NCBI GenBank assembly: GCA_041687435.1
Contig: JAWLBX010000010.1
Location: 1 to 64,000 of the forward strand
Origin: JACKII01 sp041687435
Lineage (GTDB): Bacteria > Pseudomonadota > Alphaproteobacteria > Bin95
Direction: 5' to 3'
DNA length: 64,000 bases
The notes below the pieces were generated by a model. That model worked only from the letters and a program-made list of their open reading frames with translations. It did not search any database and was not told where the DNA came from. Numbering within the stretch: the first letter of the stretch is position 1; the number at the start of each line of letters is the position of its first letter. The translations under genes and the position numbers were made by a program. Below are positions 41,864 to 50,360 of the stretch, piece by piece.

Positions 41864-43441
41864 TCAGACCTGACGGCGGCGGCGCACCAATACCAGCGCG
41901 ACCATGCCAGCACCGACCAGGGCGAACACGCCTGGTTCGGACACGCCGGTGCTCGGGCCGCCAGTGGAGACCAGCGCCTCGATCTCCAGCGCGAGCGGCG
42001 TGCCGGTGAAGTCGAGGAAAACCGGGAATGCAAACGCGGCAGTGGCCAAGTCGATCAGCGGGCTGATGTCCTTCAGGACAAAGGACTGCACATCGGTGTA
42101 GCCGTTGGCGAAGAAGTCGAACGAGTCGCCCGCCATCAGCACCGCGACCTCCGCACCATCAATCACCAGGGTGATCGGGTCGAAGCCGAAGCTGGCCGGC
42201 GGCACCTCAACCAAGCTGAAAAATGCCAGCGGATCGCCAAGCAGTTCGTAGGAATACGCATCGACCGTCGGCGGATCGTACCAGCGGGCCGGGACCGGAT
42301 CGTTGAAGGTGAAGATCGAGGTGCCAGGGGTGGGGGCGAACGGCAGGATCGGGTCGAACGCCGTATCGCCAGGCTGGGAACCGCCCACGCCGCCGAAGCC
42401 GAACAGGAAAGTGGCAGGCGCGCCAACCGGATTAGCTTCGCCCGGGACGGCGGCCGGGGTCGGTCCCGCCGCGGCTGATGGAACGATGCCACCGCCGGTT
42501 GAGCAGCCGGCCGGCGGAGTCGGGCTGTCACAAGGGCCCCCATCATACGGCAGGCCCAACGGATTCGACTGGCCAAACGACCAGACATCGAGGCCCAGCG
42601 AATTGACCGCGGCTTCGGCCTGCGCTTGGTCCGGGGTGATGCCATAGAAGATATTGAAGTTCCGGCTCTCACCCGGGGCTAGATCGCCGAACGCAAAGTC
42701 GAAACCGGCGCCGTGATCGTTCGGGCCGCTGTCGTGGAAGTCGGTGTTGATCGGCTCGTTGATCGGGGTCAGCGCGCCGAAGCCAGGATCGGCGCTGTCG
42801 AAACCGTTGTCGACCGCGCGGCGGACATTACCGCCGTTGGCCTCCAGATTGGCCTGAACACCCTGAATGGTGACGAACTCGTCGAACGGCGTCGGCTGGA
42901 TATCCCAGTCCATGATGCGCCGATAGACAATGTCTTGCGCCATTTCGGTGGCGCTGTTGTTGGCGATCGTGACGTTGACCTGGAACACGTCGAAGGCGAT
43001 TGACGGGCCGAACTCATGGGTTACCGACAGCAGGCTGTTGGTGCTGGAGACCTGGGAGAACGCCGTGGATGCGGTTGCGCCAAACTGCACGGTGCCGGAC
43101 ATGCCGCTCACGCCGCCGTTGTCGATGCTGGCTCCCATGCTGGTGAAACCGGCACCGGTGAAGTTTGCCGAAGCGCCCCAGCCCTCGCACAGACAGCCGT
43201 CGACCGTGCCGTCGCCAACGCCGTCATAGAACAGACCCATGGCAAGCGGGTTGCTGATGACCGGCTGGGGGTTTGGAAATGCGGGGTCGAGATCGTTGAC
43301 AAAGCCGTTGAGGTGCCCCTGCTCGTTCACGAACAGAAAGGTTCGCCCGCTCGGATATTGGATGGTTGCACTGGCCATAGCGTCGACAGCGACCATTGAG
43401 ATCGCTGCCGTTGCCGCGGCGGCCAACAGGAGATGACGCAT
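41864..43441 (-). CDS. secreted PEP-CTERM sorting-domain protein
   Basis: 525-residue exported protein. The signal peptide is MRHLLLAAAATAAISMVAVD with cleavage after AMA. The C-terminus (SEPGVFALVGAGMVALVLV then RRRRQV) is a PEP-CTERM signal: short motif, hydrophobic helix, basic end. The middle is rich in Asn, Asp, Gly, Ser and Pro, with cysteines only in two short segments (DGCLCEG and CDSPTPPAGCST). A start-to-start comparison suggests no known enzyme. AAGGAGT lies before ATG 43441. The frame opens at 43564, but this region is untranslated leader with a sigma-54 site. No exosortase gene is in the window, so the sorting machinery must be elsewhere. Confidence 0.85.
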   Translation of the reverse strand: MRHLLLAAAATAAISMVAVDAMASATIQYPSGRTFLFVNEQGHLNGFVNDLDPAFPNPQPVISNPLAMGLFYDGVGDGTVDGCLCEGWGASANFTGAGFTSMGASIDNGGVSGMSGTVQFGATASTAFSQVSSTNSLLSVTHEFGPSIAFDVFQVNVTIANNSATEMAQDIVYRRIMDWDIQPTPFDEFVTIQGVQANLEANGGNVRRAVDNGFDSADPGFGALTPINEPINTDFHDSGPNDHGAGFDFAFGDLAPGESRNFNIFYGITPDQAQAEAAVNSLGLDVWSFGQSNPLGLPYDGGPCDSPTPPAGCSTGGGIVPSAAAGPTPAAVPGEANPVGAPATFLFGFGGVGGSQPGDTAFDPILPFAPTPGTSIFTFNDPVPARWYDPPTVDAYSYELLGDPLAFFSLVEVPPASFGFDPITLVIDGAEVAVLMAGDSFDFFANGYTDVQSFVLKDISPLIDLATAAFAFPVFLDFTGTPLALEIEALVSTGGPSTGVSEPGVFALVGAGMVALVLVRRRRQV

Positions 43442-43536
43442 TGGCTGACTCCTTGATTTGGGTTTCGTTCCAAAAGACACAAAAAACGCGGTTTTGACCC
43501 TGACCGTTTGGTATCGATCTGGTTTTTTCGTGTATA

Positions 43537-43552
43537 TGCAAGCTTTGTGCCA
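43537..43552 (-). promoter_or_regulatory. sigma-54 (RpoN) promoter of the PEP-CTERM gene
   Basis: On the minus strand the sequence TGGCACAAAGCTTGCA matches the sigma-54 consensus, TGGCAC-N5-TTGCA, exactly: GG and GC are at -24 and -12. It lies about 95 bases before the ATG of the PEP-CTERM gene and reads towards it. PEP-CTERM genes are known to be regulated by RpoN with the PrsK/PrsR system in some bacteria, which fits. Confidence 0.8.
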
Positions 43553-43724
43553 AATTTTTGCCATTAAAATAATTCGCTAAATCAACTGGATAATCGGAAA
43601 GTGGCAAAAATCGTTGTATAACATCCGTAAGTCGTAAAGAACTCTTAACAGTCTGCGAGCCTGCGTGGGCAGCATGCCGCGGATGGGGTCGACAAGTGGG
43701 GTGCAACGAACGTAAAAGAGAGTG

Positions 43725-44750
43725 ATGATCCTATCTGTCCTCGATCAATCCCCGATTTCGGCGGGGCGCAGCCATCGCGACGCCTTGCAGGAGAGTCTGG
43801 AACTTGCCAAGCGGGCCGATGCGCTGGGCTATCATCGCTATTGGTTTGCGGAGCATCACAACAGCCAGGGGCTGGCCTGTTCCGCACCTGAAATCATGAT
43901 TGCCCGCGTTGCCGCTGAAACGCAGCACATCCGCGTCGGCTCTGGCGGGGTGATGCTGCCGCATTATGCGTCCTACAAGGTGGCGGAGCAGTTTGCACTT
44001 CTGGAAACGCTGTATCCGGGCCGCATCGACCTTGGCATTGGCCGGGCGCCGGGCTCCGACCAGTTGACCGCCGCGGCGTTGGCGGGCGAGGGCGGCATGC
44101 GCAATATCGATCACTTCCCCCGACAGGTGCAGGAGGTGGCGCTTTATCTCAAGGACCAGATGCCGGAGGACCATCCGTTTGCCCGTGTCCACGCGGTGCC
44201 GAAGCCGGAAAACATTCCGGAAATGTGGATGCTGGGATCGTCCGACTATTCGGCAACGGTGTCGGCCGTGCTGGGGCTGCCGTTCTGCTTTGCCCATTTC
44301 ATCGCAGGCGCGGTCGGTGCCAAGGTGATGGAGGCATTCCGCAGCCACTACCGGCCATCGCCCGACTATCCGGCGCCAACGGCCAGCGTCGCCGCGCACG
44401 TTATCTGCGCGCCGACGATGGAAGAAGCGGAGCGGCTGGCCAAAGGGCGCGATGTCTGGCGGTTGCGGATCGACCGCGGTGTGTTCGCGCCCTTCCCGAC
44501 GCCGGAGGAAGCGGACGAGATCCTCGCCCAGGCTGGCGAGTGGGAGAAGGGCCGTATCGCACAGGCCCGTAGCCAGCAAATCATCGGCGATCCGGAGCAT
44601 TGCCGGCTTGGGATCGAGGCTCTGGCCAGGGAATATGGGGTTGACGAAGTGGTGGTTGTGACCATTACACACGATTTTGCAGCGCGTTGCCGGTCTTATG
44701 AACTTTTGGCGGAAGCGTTCGGCTTGACGCCAGCGGTCCGTGCCGCGTAA
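43725..44750 (+). CDS. LLM-class (luciferase-like) flavin oxidoreductase
   Basis: 341-residue luciferase-like enzyme of the group with the N-terminus MILSVLDQSPISAG. The family markers RYWFAEHHNSQGLACSAPEI, RVGSGGVMLPHYASYKVAEQ and GRIDLGIGRAPGSD are all present. The last is typical of the alkanal monooxygenase-like and YhbW-type proteins. It could use FMN or F420. The frame includes GTG 43722 directly before ATG 43725; ATG is preferred. About 280 bases upstream separate it from the divergent PEP-CTERM gene, with an AT-rich stretch at 43540-43640. It has no obvious operon partner; an ABC ATPase pair follows 57 bases later on the same strand. Confidence 0.88.
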   Translation: MILSVLDQSPISAGRSHRDALQESLELAKRADALGYHRYWFAEHHNSQGLACSAPEIMIARVAAETQHIRVGSGGVMLPHYASYKVAEQFALLETLYPGRIDLGIGRAPGSDQLTAAALAGEGGMRNIDHFPRQVQEVALYLKDQMPEDHPFARVHAVPKPENIPEMWMLGSSDYSATVSAVLGLPFCFAHFIAGAVGAKVMEAFRSHYRPSPDYPAPTASVAAHVICAPTMEEAERLAKGRDVWRLRIDRGVFAPFPTPEEADEILAQAGEWEKGRIAQARSQQIIGDPEHCRLGIEALAREYGVDEVVVVTITHDFAARCRSYELLAEAFGLTPAVRAA

Positions 44751-44807
44751 CAGTAGCAACAACTAAGGGCGCACTGCCCGCCAACTCAGACACGGTAGAA
44801 CAGGGCT

Positions 44808-45848
44808 ATGGAAGCAAATTGCGTAGTCGATGTGCAGGATCTGCGCGTCTACTTCCCGTTAGAGGAATCTACGGTGAAAGCCGTCGACGGTGTATCCTTC
44901 CATATCAATAAGGGAGAGACCGTTGCGGTGGTCGGCGAGTCGGGTTCCGGCAAGTCGGTGACGGCAATGGCGATGATGCGCCTGAACGATGCCAGCGGCG
45001 GCAAGATGCCGACCGGGCGCATTGATTTGCGCCTGCCGGACGACCGGGTGGTCGATGTGGTGAAGCTGCCGGATGACGAACTGCGTCAGATCCGGGGCAA
45101 CGCGATTTCGATGATCTTCCAGGAGCCGATGACCAGCCTCAACCCAGTGTACACGATCGGCTTCCAGATTGCCGAAGCGATCATGCTGCACCAGGGCATG
45201 AACGAGAAAGAGGCCGAGGCGCGGGCGTTGGAAATGCTGAAGCTCGTGCGCATTCCGGAGCCGGAAAAGCAGCTCAAGCAATATCCGCACCATCTTTCCG
45301 GCGGCATGCGCCAGCGTGTCATGATCGCCATGGCCTTGTCCTGCCGGCCGCAATTGCTGATTGCGGATGAGCCGACCACGGCGCTGGACGTCACCATCCA
45401 GGCGCAGATTCTGGACCTGATCAAAACGCTTCAGGAAGAAATCGGCATGGCCGTGCTGTTCATCACCCATGACATGGGCGTGGTGGCAGAGGTTGCCGAC
45501 CGTGTCGTGGTGATGTTCAAGGGGCATATTGTCGAGCAGGGCGACGCGGAAACCATTTTCCACAGTCCGCAGCACCCCTATACCAAGGCGCTGATCAACG
45601 CCGTGCCGAAGCTGGGCTCGATGAACGGCAAGGATACGCCGGAGAAATTCCCGGACGTCAGCCAGAGCGGCACTTTCGATCAAGAAGACTTTGCCGATGT
45701 GGGTGCCGGGGAGCTTACGATTCCGGCCACCGCACTTTCCGCAGACGAGCCCATGCCGCTGGCGCCAGACCAGGCACCGCCCGAAAAAGATCCCTACAGC
45801 GTAGAGCGTGTCGACGGCGACAAAAACACCAGGGGAACCGAGCGATGA
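44808..45848 (+). CDS. peptide/nickel-type ABC transporter ATPase (OppD/DppD type)
   Basis: 346-residue ATP-binding subunit of an oligopeptide-type importer. Walker A is GESGSGKSVT near residue 43, the signature is LSGGMRQRVMIAMAL near residue 163, and Walker B is LLIADEPTTALD near 183. The extension HSPQHPYTKALINAVPKLG is the C-terminal region seen in DppD/OppD. A further acidic tail of about 60 residues, rich in Pro, Asp and Glu, follows. The stop overlaps the start of the second ATPase gene. No permease or substrate-binding gene is on either side, so the transported substrate cannot be named. Confidence 0.9.
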   Translation: MEANCVVDVQDLRVYFPLEESTVKAVDGVSFHINKGETVAVVGESGSGKSVTAMAMMRLNDASGGKMPTGRIDLRLPDDRVVDVVKLPDDELRQIRGNAISMIFQEPMTSLNPVYTIGFQIAEAIMLHQGMNEKEAEARALEMLKLVRIPEPEKQLKQYPHHLSGGMRQRVMIAMALSCRPQLLIADEPTTALDVTIQAQILDLIKTLQEEIGMAVLFITHDMGVVAEVADRVVVMFKGHIVEQGDAETIFHSPQHPYTKALINAVPKLGSMNGKDTPEKFPDVSQSGTFDQEDFADVGAGELTIPATALSADEPMPLAPDQAPPEKDPYSVERVDGDKNTRGTER

Positions 45849-46780
45849 ATACGAACGGCCATGCCCAGCCTCTGCTGGAGGTGGAGAACCTCGTCACCCG
45901 ATTCGACATCCGGCGCGGCCTGTTCGGCGGCGTGACCGGCCGAGTGCATGCGGTGGACGACATCACCTTCCACATCGACCCAAGCGAAACGCTTGCGGTG
46001 GTCGGCGAAAGTGGCTGCGGCAAGTCGACGACCGGACGCTCGATCCTGAAGCTGGTGCCGATCACCAGTGGCCAGGTGAAGTTCGAGGGCCAGGACATCA
46101 CGCATATCAGCGCCAAGGCGATGCGCCCGCTGCGCCGGCAAATGCAGATGATCTTCCAAGACCCGTTCGCCTCGCTCAACCCGCGCATGACGGCGGGCGA
46201 TGCCATTGCCGAGCCGATGCGGGTCCATGGCATGGAAAGCGGCTCCGCCCTGCGGGACAAGGTGGCGGACCTGTTGAAGCGCGTCGGCCTGTTGCCGGAA
46301 CATGCCAGCCGTTATCCGCACGAATTCTCTGGCGGTCAGCGCCAGCGTGTCTGCATTGCTCGTGCGCTTGGCCTGGAGCCGAAGCTGATCGTGGCGGACG
46401 AGGCGGTTTCGGCGCTCGACGTGACCATCAAGGCGCAGGTCATCAATTTGATGATGGACCTGCAGGAGGAGTTTGGCATCGCCTTCCTGTTCATTAGCCA
46501 CGACATGGCGGTGGTGGAACGCATCAGCCATCGGGTTGCGGTCATGTATCTGGGCCGAATTGTCGAGTTGGGGTCGCGTCGCCAGGTGTTTGAGAACCCG
46601 ACGCACCCTTATACCCAGAAGCTTCTCAAGGCCGTTCCGGTCGCAGATCCGCGCTTGCGCCGCACCGACCGGACGTTGAATACGGACGAAATCCCCTCTC
46701 CGGTGCAGTCTGTGGGGTATGAACCGCCGCCGGTGCAGATGAATGAGATCGAACCGGGCCATTTCGTGGCGGCCAACTAA
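45845..46780 (+). CDS. peptide/nickel-type ABC transporter ATPase (OppF/DppF type)
   Basis: 311-residue partner ATPase. Walker A is GESGCGKSTTG near residue 57, the signature FSGGQRQRVCIARAL near residue 159 and Walker B LIVADEAVSALD near 180. THPYTQKLLKAVPVADP is the C-terminal region of OppF-like proteins. Its ATG overlaps the stop of the preceding gene by four bases (ATGA), so the two are made together. A terminator hairpin follows at 46813. The permease and binding-protein genes that normally lie beside such a pair are missing here. Confidence 0.92.
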   Translation: MNTNGHAQPLLEVENLVTRFDIRRGLFGGVTGRVHAVDDITFHIDPSETLAVVGESGCGKSTTGRSILKLVPITSGQVKFEGQDITHISAKAMRPLRRQMQMIFQDPFASLNPRMTAGDAIAEPMRVHGMESGSALRDKVADLLKRVGLLPEHASRYPHEFSGGQRQRVCIARALGLEPKLIVADEAVSALDVTIKAQVINLMMDLQEEFGIAFLFISHDMAVVERISHRVAVMYLGRIVELGSRRQVFENPTHPYTQKLLKAVPVADPRLRRTDRTLNTDEIPSPVQSVGYEPPPVQMNEIEPGHFVAAN

Positions 46781-46812
46781 CCAAAGGCCTTTTTCCTGGT
46801 TCTGCGATTTTT

Positions 46813-46842
46813 GCCCCGGCCCTGCGCCGGGGCATTTTGTTT
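46813..46842 (+). terminator. terminator of the ABC ATPase pair
   Basis: GCCCCGGC (46813-46820) pairs perfectly with GCCGGGGC (46826-46833) across a five-base loop and is followed by ATTTTGTTT. This is a standard intrinsic terminator 32 bases after the stop. Confidence 0.85.
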
Positions 46843-46873
46843 GGCATTGTTCGGGGTGACCGGGGAGCGGGCC

Positions 46874-47674
46874 TTATTCTCCGCGGAACCGTGGCTTGCG
46901 GCGGCTAAGAAAGGCATCGACGGCCTCGGCATGGTCGCCGGTGGTCTCTGTCAGAATCACCTCATCGATATCCATGTGCACCGCCAGATCGCTGAGCGCG
47001 TTGGCGTAGGCATTGATGGTCTTTTTCGTCATGCGTGCGGGTACCGGCGGCATGCCGGCGACCTTGGCAGCCCAGCGGACGGCGGCTGCTTCGGCTTCGC
47101 CATCCGGGACGATGTCCTGGGCCAGGCCCCAATCCAGCGCCTGCGTGGCCGTAATGGGATCGTCCGCCATCAGCAAAACCTGCTTTGCCCGCGCCGGGCC
47201 GACCAGATTGACCAGCCGCGGGATCGAGCCCCAGCTCATGGAAAGGCCCAGCGCCACCTCTGGCGCGCGAAAATGGGCGTTTTGGCCCAGCACCCGCCAG
47301 TCCGCAGCCAGCGCAAAGGCCAGCCCGCCGCCGACCGCAAAACGTTCGACCGCGGCGACGGTGAACTGCTCCAGCCTCTCCCAAGCCTGACAGAGCCGCC
47401 AGCCATCGCCGCCCAAGTGCCGGCGGCGCAGCATGCCCGCGGCGGAGCGGTTGGCGATTTCAGCGTCGCGCAGGTCGCGACCGGCGCAGAACCCCTTGCC
47501 GCGTCCGACCAGCACGATGGCGTGGGTGTCCAGATCGTCATACAGCAGGTTCGCGGTGGCAGTCAGTTCGCGCGCCAGTTGCATCGACATGGCATTCAGG
47601 CCGTCGCCGCGGTCGAAGGCAACCGTGGTGACACCGGGGCAGGGATGTTCCAGCGTGACGAATTCAAAATGCAC
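46874..47674 (-). CDS. enoyl-CoA hydratase/isomerase family protein
   Basis: 266-residue crotonase-fold protein. It has VAFDRGDGLNAMSMQL (first helix region) and VLVGRGKGFCAGRDLRD, where the Cys-Ala-Gly-Arg stretch forms the oxyanion hole. FAVGGGLAFALAADWRVLG supplies the second oxyanion glycine. PEVALGLSMSWGSIPRLVNLVG gives the third motif, but Gly-Trp rather than a Glu pair is at the usual catalytic position, so the reaction (hydratase, isomerase, hydrolase) is open. GTG 47674 is chosen because GGGAGA lies seven bases before it. The start overlaps the end of the lipoprotein gene by 11 bases. Confidence 0.85.
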   Translation of the reverse strand: MHFEFVTLEHPCPGVTTVAFDRGDGLNAMSMQLARELTATANLLYDDLDTHAIVLVGRGKGFCAGRDLRDAEIANRSAAGMLRRRHLGGDGWRLCQAWERLEQFTVAAVERFAVGGGLAFALAADWRVLGQNAHFRAPEVALGLSMSWGSIPRLVNLVGPARAKQVLLMADDPITATQALDWGLAQDIVPDGEAEAAAVRWAAKVAGMPPVPARMTKKTINAYANALSDLAVHMDIDEVILTETTGDHAEAVDAFLSRRKPRFRGE

Positions 47675-47960
47675 GGGTGTTCTCCCGTTTCGATTCTGGG
47701 CGTGGCCGGCAGTCGGCGTTGGCGCGGTTGTTGGTGTAATAGCCTTCGTCGATGCGCCAATAGACTGTGTAGTCGCCGGGAGCGCGTTCGGAGAACAGCC
47801 GGTAGCGCACGCAGCCGGTTTCGTCGCGATCGACCGGCACCATGAAAACGCCGGCGCCCAGATACTCGATATTGGGTTCGCGCAGCGCGCCTTCACGGGT
47901 GCAGCCTGTCGCCAGCCCGGCCAGGGCTAGGAGGAGAACCGCTTTCCACCGAATACCCAT
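47664..47960 (-). CDS. small putative lipoprotein
   Basis: 98-residue protein with a lipoprotein signal: MGIRWKAVLLLALAGLATGC, where L-A-T-G-C is the lipobox and the cysteine at residue 20 would be acylated. The mature part (about 78 residues) has Asp, Glu, Tyr and two further cysteines (ETGCVRY and ADCRPR). The family is not recognised. Its start lies 34 bases inside the end of the MFS gene and its end overlaps the enoyl-CoA hydratase start by 11 bases, so the three are likely translated as one coupled operon. Confidence 0.7.
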   Translation of the reverse strand: MGIRWKAVLLLALAGLATGCTREGALREPNIEYLGAGVFMVPVDRDETGCVRYRLFSERAPGDYTVYWRIDEGYYTNNRANADCRPRPESKRENTRAF

Positions 47961-49120
47961 AAGCAGGCTCCCGAACAGGCTGCGAGTGCGGCGATCACTT
48001 CATAGGCCAGATCGTAACCGCCAGCGGCTACCACGAAACTAAAGCTGGAAGGCAGCAACATCACCCCAAAAAACTGTGACGCAGCGCCAAGGCCTGTTGT
48101 CTCCGCCGCGCGCTCCGGCCCGCCCATGCGTGCGTATTCGGCAAACGCGAGGCCAGTATAGCCGCTGGCAGTGGCGCCGGCGACGATGGCGACGGCAAAA
48201 ATACCCAGCCATGGCCAGGTCGGCGAGAAACTGCCGGCCAGCACCGCCATGGCCGCCATGACGAACCCCATGATGATCAGCATCGTGCGCGCCGGAATCC
48301 AGCGATCGGCAATCACCCCCCAGATCGGGCGCGAGATTACGCCGGAGATTTGGTAGGTCGCCAGCATCTGGCCGGCAGCCACAAGGCCGAAACCAGCCTG
48401 GCTTGTCAAATGCACGCTGGTATAGGCGACGAAACAAAGCTGCGTGCCGGCATAAAAGAACACCGCGAGCGTCAGCACCCGCAATTCCGGCATGCTCTTA
48501 AGCAGGATCAGCGGCCCGATCAGGCCCTTGGCGCGGATCGCATGGACAGGGTTCTTGTCCGAATCGTATTCGGGCCGCATCAACTGCAACAATACTAGCA
48601 TGATTCCGGCCGGGACGATCTGCAGGAACAGCGCTGTCTGCCAATCGAAAGCCAGCACCAGCGGCGGCACGATCAGCCCCCCCAGCACCCCTCCAAGGGG
48701 TACGCCGATCTGGCGGATGGAGAATACCATATTGCGGATATCAGACGGTGTCCGCTTCATCAGCAGGTGGCTGCTGGTTGGCGCCGTCGCGCCATAGCCA
48801 CAACCAAGCAGTACGGCGGAGAATGCCAGTGTACCAACCGTGCTGCCGATGCTGGCCATGAGGATCATGGCGAGAGTCGCGACCATGATGACCTGACTCA
48901 CCCGAACAGCGCCATAGCGATGGATGAAGCTGGGCGAGAACATGGCCGAAATCATGCCGAAGCCATAGACGGTGGAGATGAACAGGCCGACATATTCGCC
49001 TGGCACCTGCAACTCTTTGGAGATGGAGGGCGCGGCAGCGGCGATAGAATAGGCCGCCATGGTCGCCAGCGTCTGAACGATCAGCGCTGTGATCAGCGGG
49101 ATATAGGGTATGCGGGACAT
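47927..49120 (-). CDS. MFS transporter
   Basis: 397-residue major facilitator. ATG 49120 gives the start MSRIPYIPLITALIVQTLAT. Around a dozen hydrophobic segments follow. SPSFIHRYGAVRVSQV is the loop 2-3 region, and RTPSDIRNMVFSIRQIGVPLG resembles the helix-5 region of CynX/NarK-like and YfcJ-like transporters. The substrate is unknown. The end overlaps the lipoprotein start by 34 bases. A relic of a second copy of the 5' end of this gene is found at 50171-50296. Confidence 0.9.
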   Translation of the reverse strand: MSRIPYIPLITALIVQTLATMAAYSIAAAAPSISKELQVPGEYVGLFISTVYGFGMISAMFSPSFIHRYGAVRVSQVIMVATLAMILMASIGSTVGTLAFSAVLLGCGYGATAPTSSHLLMKRTPSDIRNMVFSIRQIGVPLGGVLGGLIVPPLVLAFDWQTALFLQIVPAGIMLVLLQLMRPEYDSDKNPVHAIRAKGLIGPLILLKSMPELRVLTLAVFFYAGTQLCFVAYTSVHLTSQAGFGLVAAGQMLATYQISGVISRPIWGVIADRWIPARTMLIIMGFVMAAMAVLAGSFSPTWPWLGIFAVAIVAGATASGYTGLAFAEYARMGGPERAAETTGLGAASQFFGVMLLPSSFSFVVAAGGYDLAYEVIAALAACSGACLWVFGGKRFSS

Positions 49121-49300
49121 TGGGCCAGTCGCGGCAAGGGGGAGCGGGCGCTCTGAAAGCGGGAGCCCGCGTGTGTTTCGCTCAATGATACGCTGTTTGT
49201 GGCAGGTCGCAACCAAGCCCTGAAGTTAATCTGTGGTCAGATCCGGCCATGGCCGTGCCGTTCGCCAAGACGGTTGCGTGCGCGCCTCCCAGGGATTGCA

Positions 49301-50077
49301 TTACGCATCGTTGCCCTCGGCCTCGATCTTGAGCGGTTCGCCGCAATGTTTGCAATGGATTGCATCGGGGTCATGGCGCAACAGCCCGCATCCCGGGCAT
49401 TTGTAGCGAACTTTTAACGGTTGCAGGATGGCGCGGGCCAGTTGGAAGAACAGTGCCACGCCAATAACCATCATAAAGACCGACAGTAGCTTGCCGAGCG
49501 GTGTCGTCATCGTGATATCGCCGAAGCCGGTGGTCGTCAGGGTGGCCACGGTGAAGTACAACGCGTCGATATAGGTTTCGACACCCGTATGAGTATCGAA
49601 CGCAACGACGAACACAAGGGAGGTGGTCACGAATATGAAGACGAACAGATTGACGGCCGCATAGACCGCATCCTCGTGCATACGGAAAAACCGGCTTTCC
49701 TGTCGCAGATCGCGGATCAAGTGGTAGGAATGGATCAGCCTTAATCCCCGCAATATACGCAAGAATGCGACATCGTCGACGATGAATGGCGCCAGCAGAA
49801 GCGATGCAAGCACGATTAGATCTGCGATTGTGTGTATTTTGAACAGCATTTGCCAGCGCTGGTGAGAAATCCAGAGCCGGGCCAAGAAGTCTAAAGCGAT
49901 GAAAATGCCGACGACGAAATTGAGATAGGTTGTCGCCAAATGTTCCGGCGACGTCGCCGTGATGATAAAATACACAATGGTAATGGCGTCGAAAACGATC
50001 AGCCCGTAGCGGAAGAAGGCGGATGACCGGCTGCGGCCGGTGTAGAGGTGGCGAAGGGTGGTTTGCAGCTTTTGCAT
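49301..50077 (-). CDS. voltage-gated-type potassium channel with C-terminal zinc ribbon
   Basis: 258-residue membrane protein with a six-helix voltage-gated layout. FLRILRGLRLIHSYHLIRDL near residue 112 has regularly spaced arginines, as in an S4 voltage sensor. The pore helix and filter are ALYFTVATLTTTGFGDITM; the filter is TTTGFGD rather than the usual TVGYGD. After the last helix the tail CPGCGLLRHDPDAIHCKHCG has two CxxC pairs, a zinc ribbon. ATG 50077 is preferred over the TTG at 50095. The gene lies between an intact MFS gene and the relic of a second MFS gene, on the same strand. Confidence 0.88.
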   Translation of the reverse strand: MQKLQTTLRHLYTGRSRSSAFFRYGLIVFDAITIVYFIITATSPEHLATTYLNFVVGIFIALDFLARLWISHQRWQMLFKIHTIADLIVLASLLLAPFIVDDVAFLRILRGLRLIHSYHLIRDLRQESRFFRMHEDAVYAAVNLFVFIFVTTSLVFVVAFDTHTGVETYIDALYFTVATLTTTGFGDITMTTPLGKLLSVFMMVIGVALFFQLARAILQPLKVRYKCPGCGLLRHDPDAIHCKHCGEPLKIEAEGNDA

Positions 50078-50170
50078 CGATCCGGCACCTGACAATCATC
50101 CGCGCACACAAGCCCAGCGCCCGCTCTCCGCAGTCTCCTGGGGGCGGTGGCTGGGCAACAGGAATTTCCG

Positions 50171-50296
50171 TTATGCGTGAATGCGCTGGCTATGGCAATC
50201 AGGGGCAGGGCGGGCGGCGACCGAACAGGCTGCCATGTTCGCGAGCGTCTGAACGATCAGCGCTGCAACCAGCGGAATGTAGGGGGTGCGGGACAC
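50171..50296 (-). pseudogene. relic of a second MFS transporter gene (5' end only)
   Basis: Read on the minus strand from GTG 50296, the frame gives VSRTPYIPLVAALIVQTLAN then MAACSVAARPAP, and a stop after 41 residues. The intact MFS protein at 47927-49120 starts MSRIPYIPLITALIVQTLAT then MAAYSIAAAAPS. The match covers about 30 residues and the DNA is similar along the same stretch (GCGTCTGAACGATCAGCGCTG is shared). Beyond this, similarity ends and the frame is broken by stops. The copy is upstream of the potassium channel gene in the same direction. It is best explained as the remainder of a duplicated MFS gene, most of which was lost or replaced. Confidence 0.75.
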
Positions 50297-50360
50297 GCGG
50301 TCTGCGGAGGGGCCCCGATGGCGGGAAGGAACATGGTCGCCATCTTGCCGCGCTTCGGGG

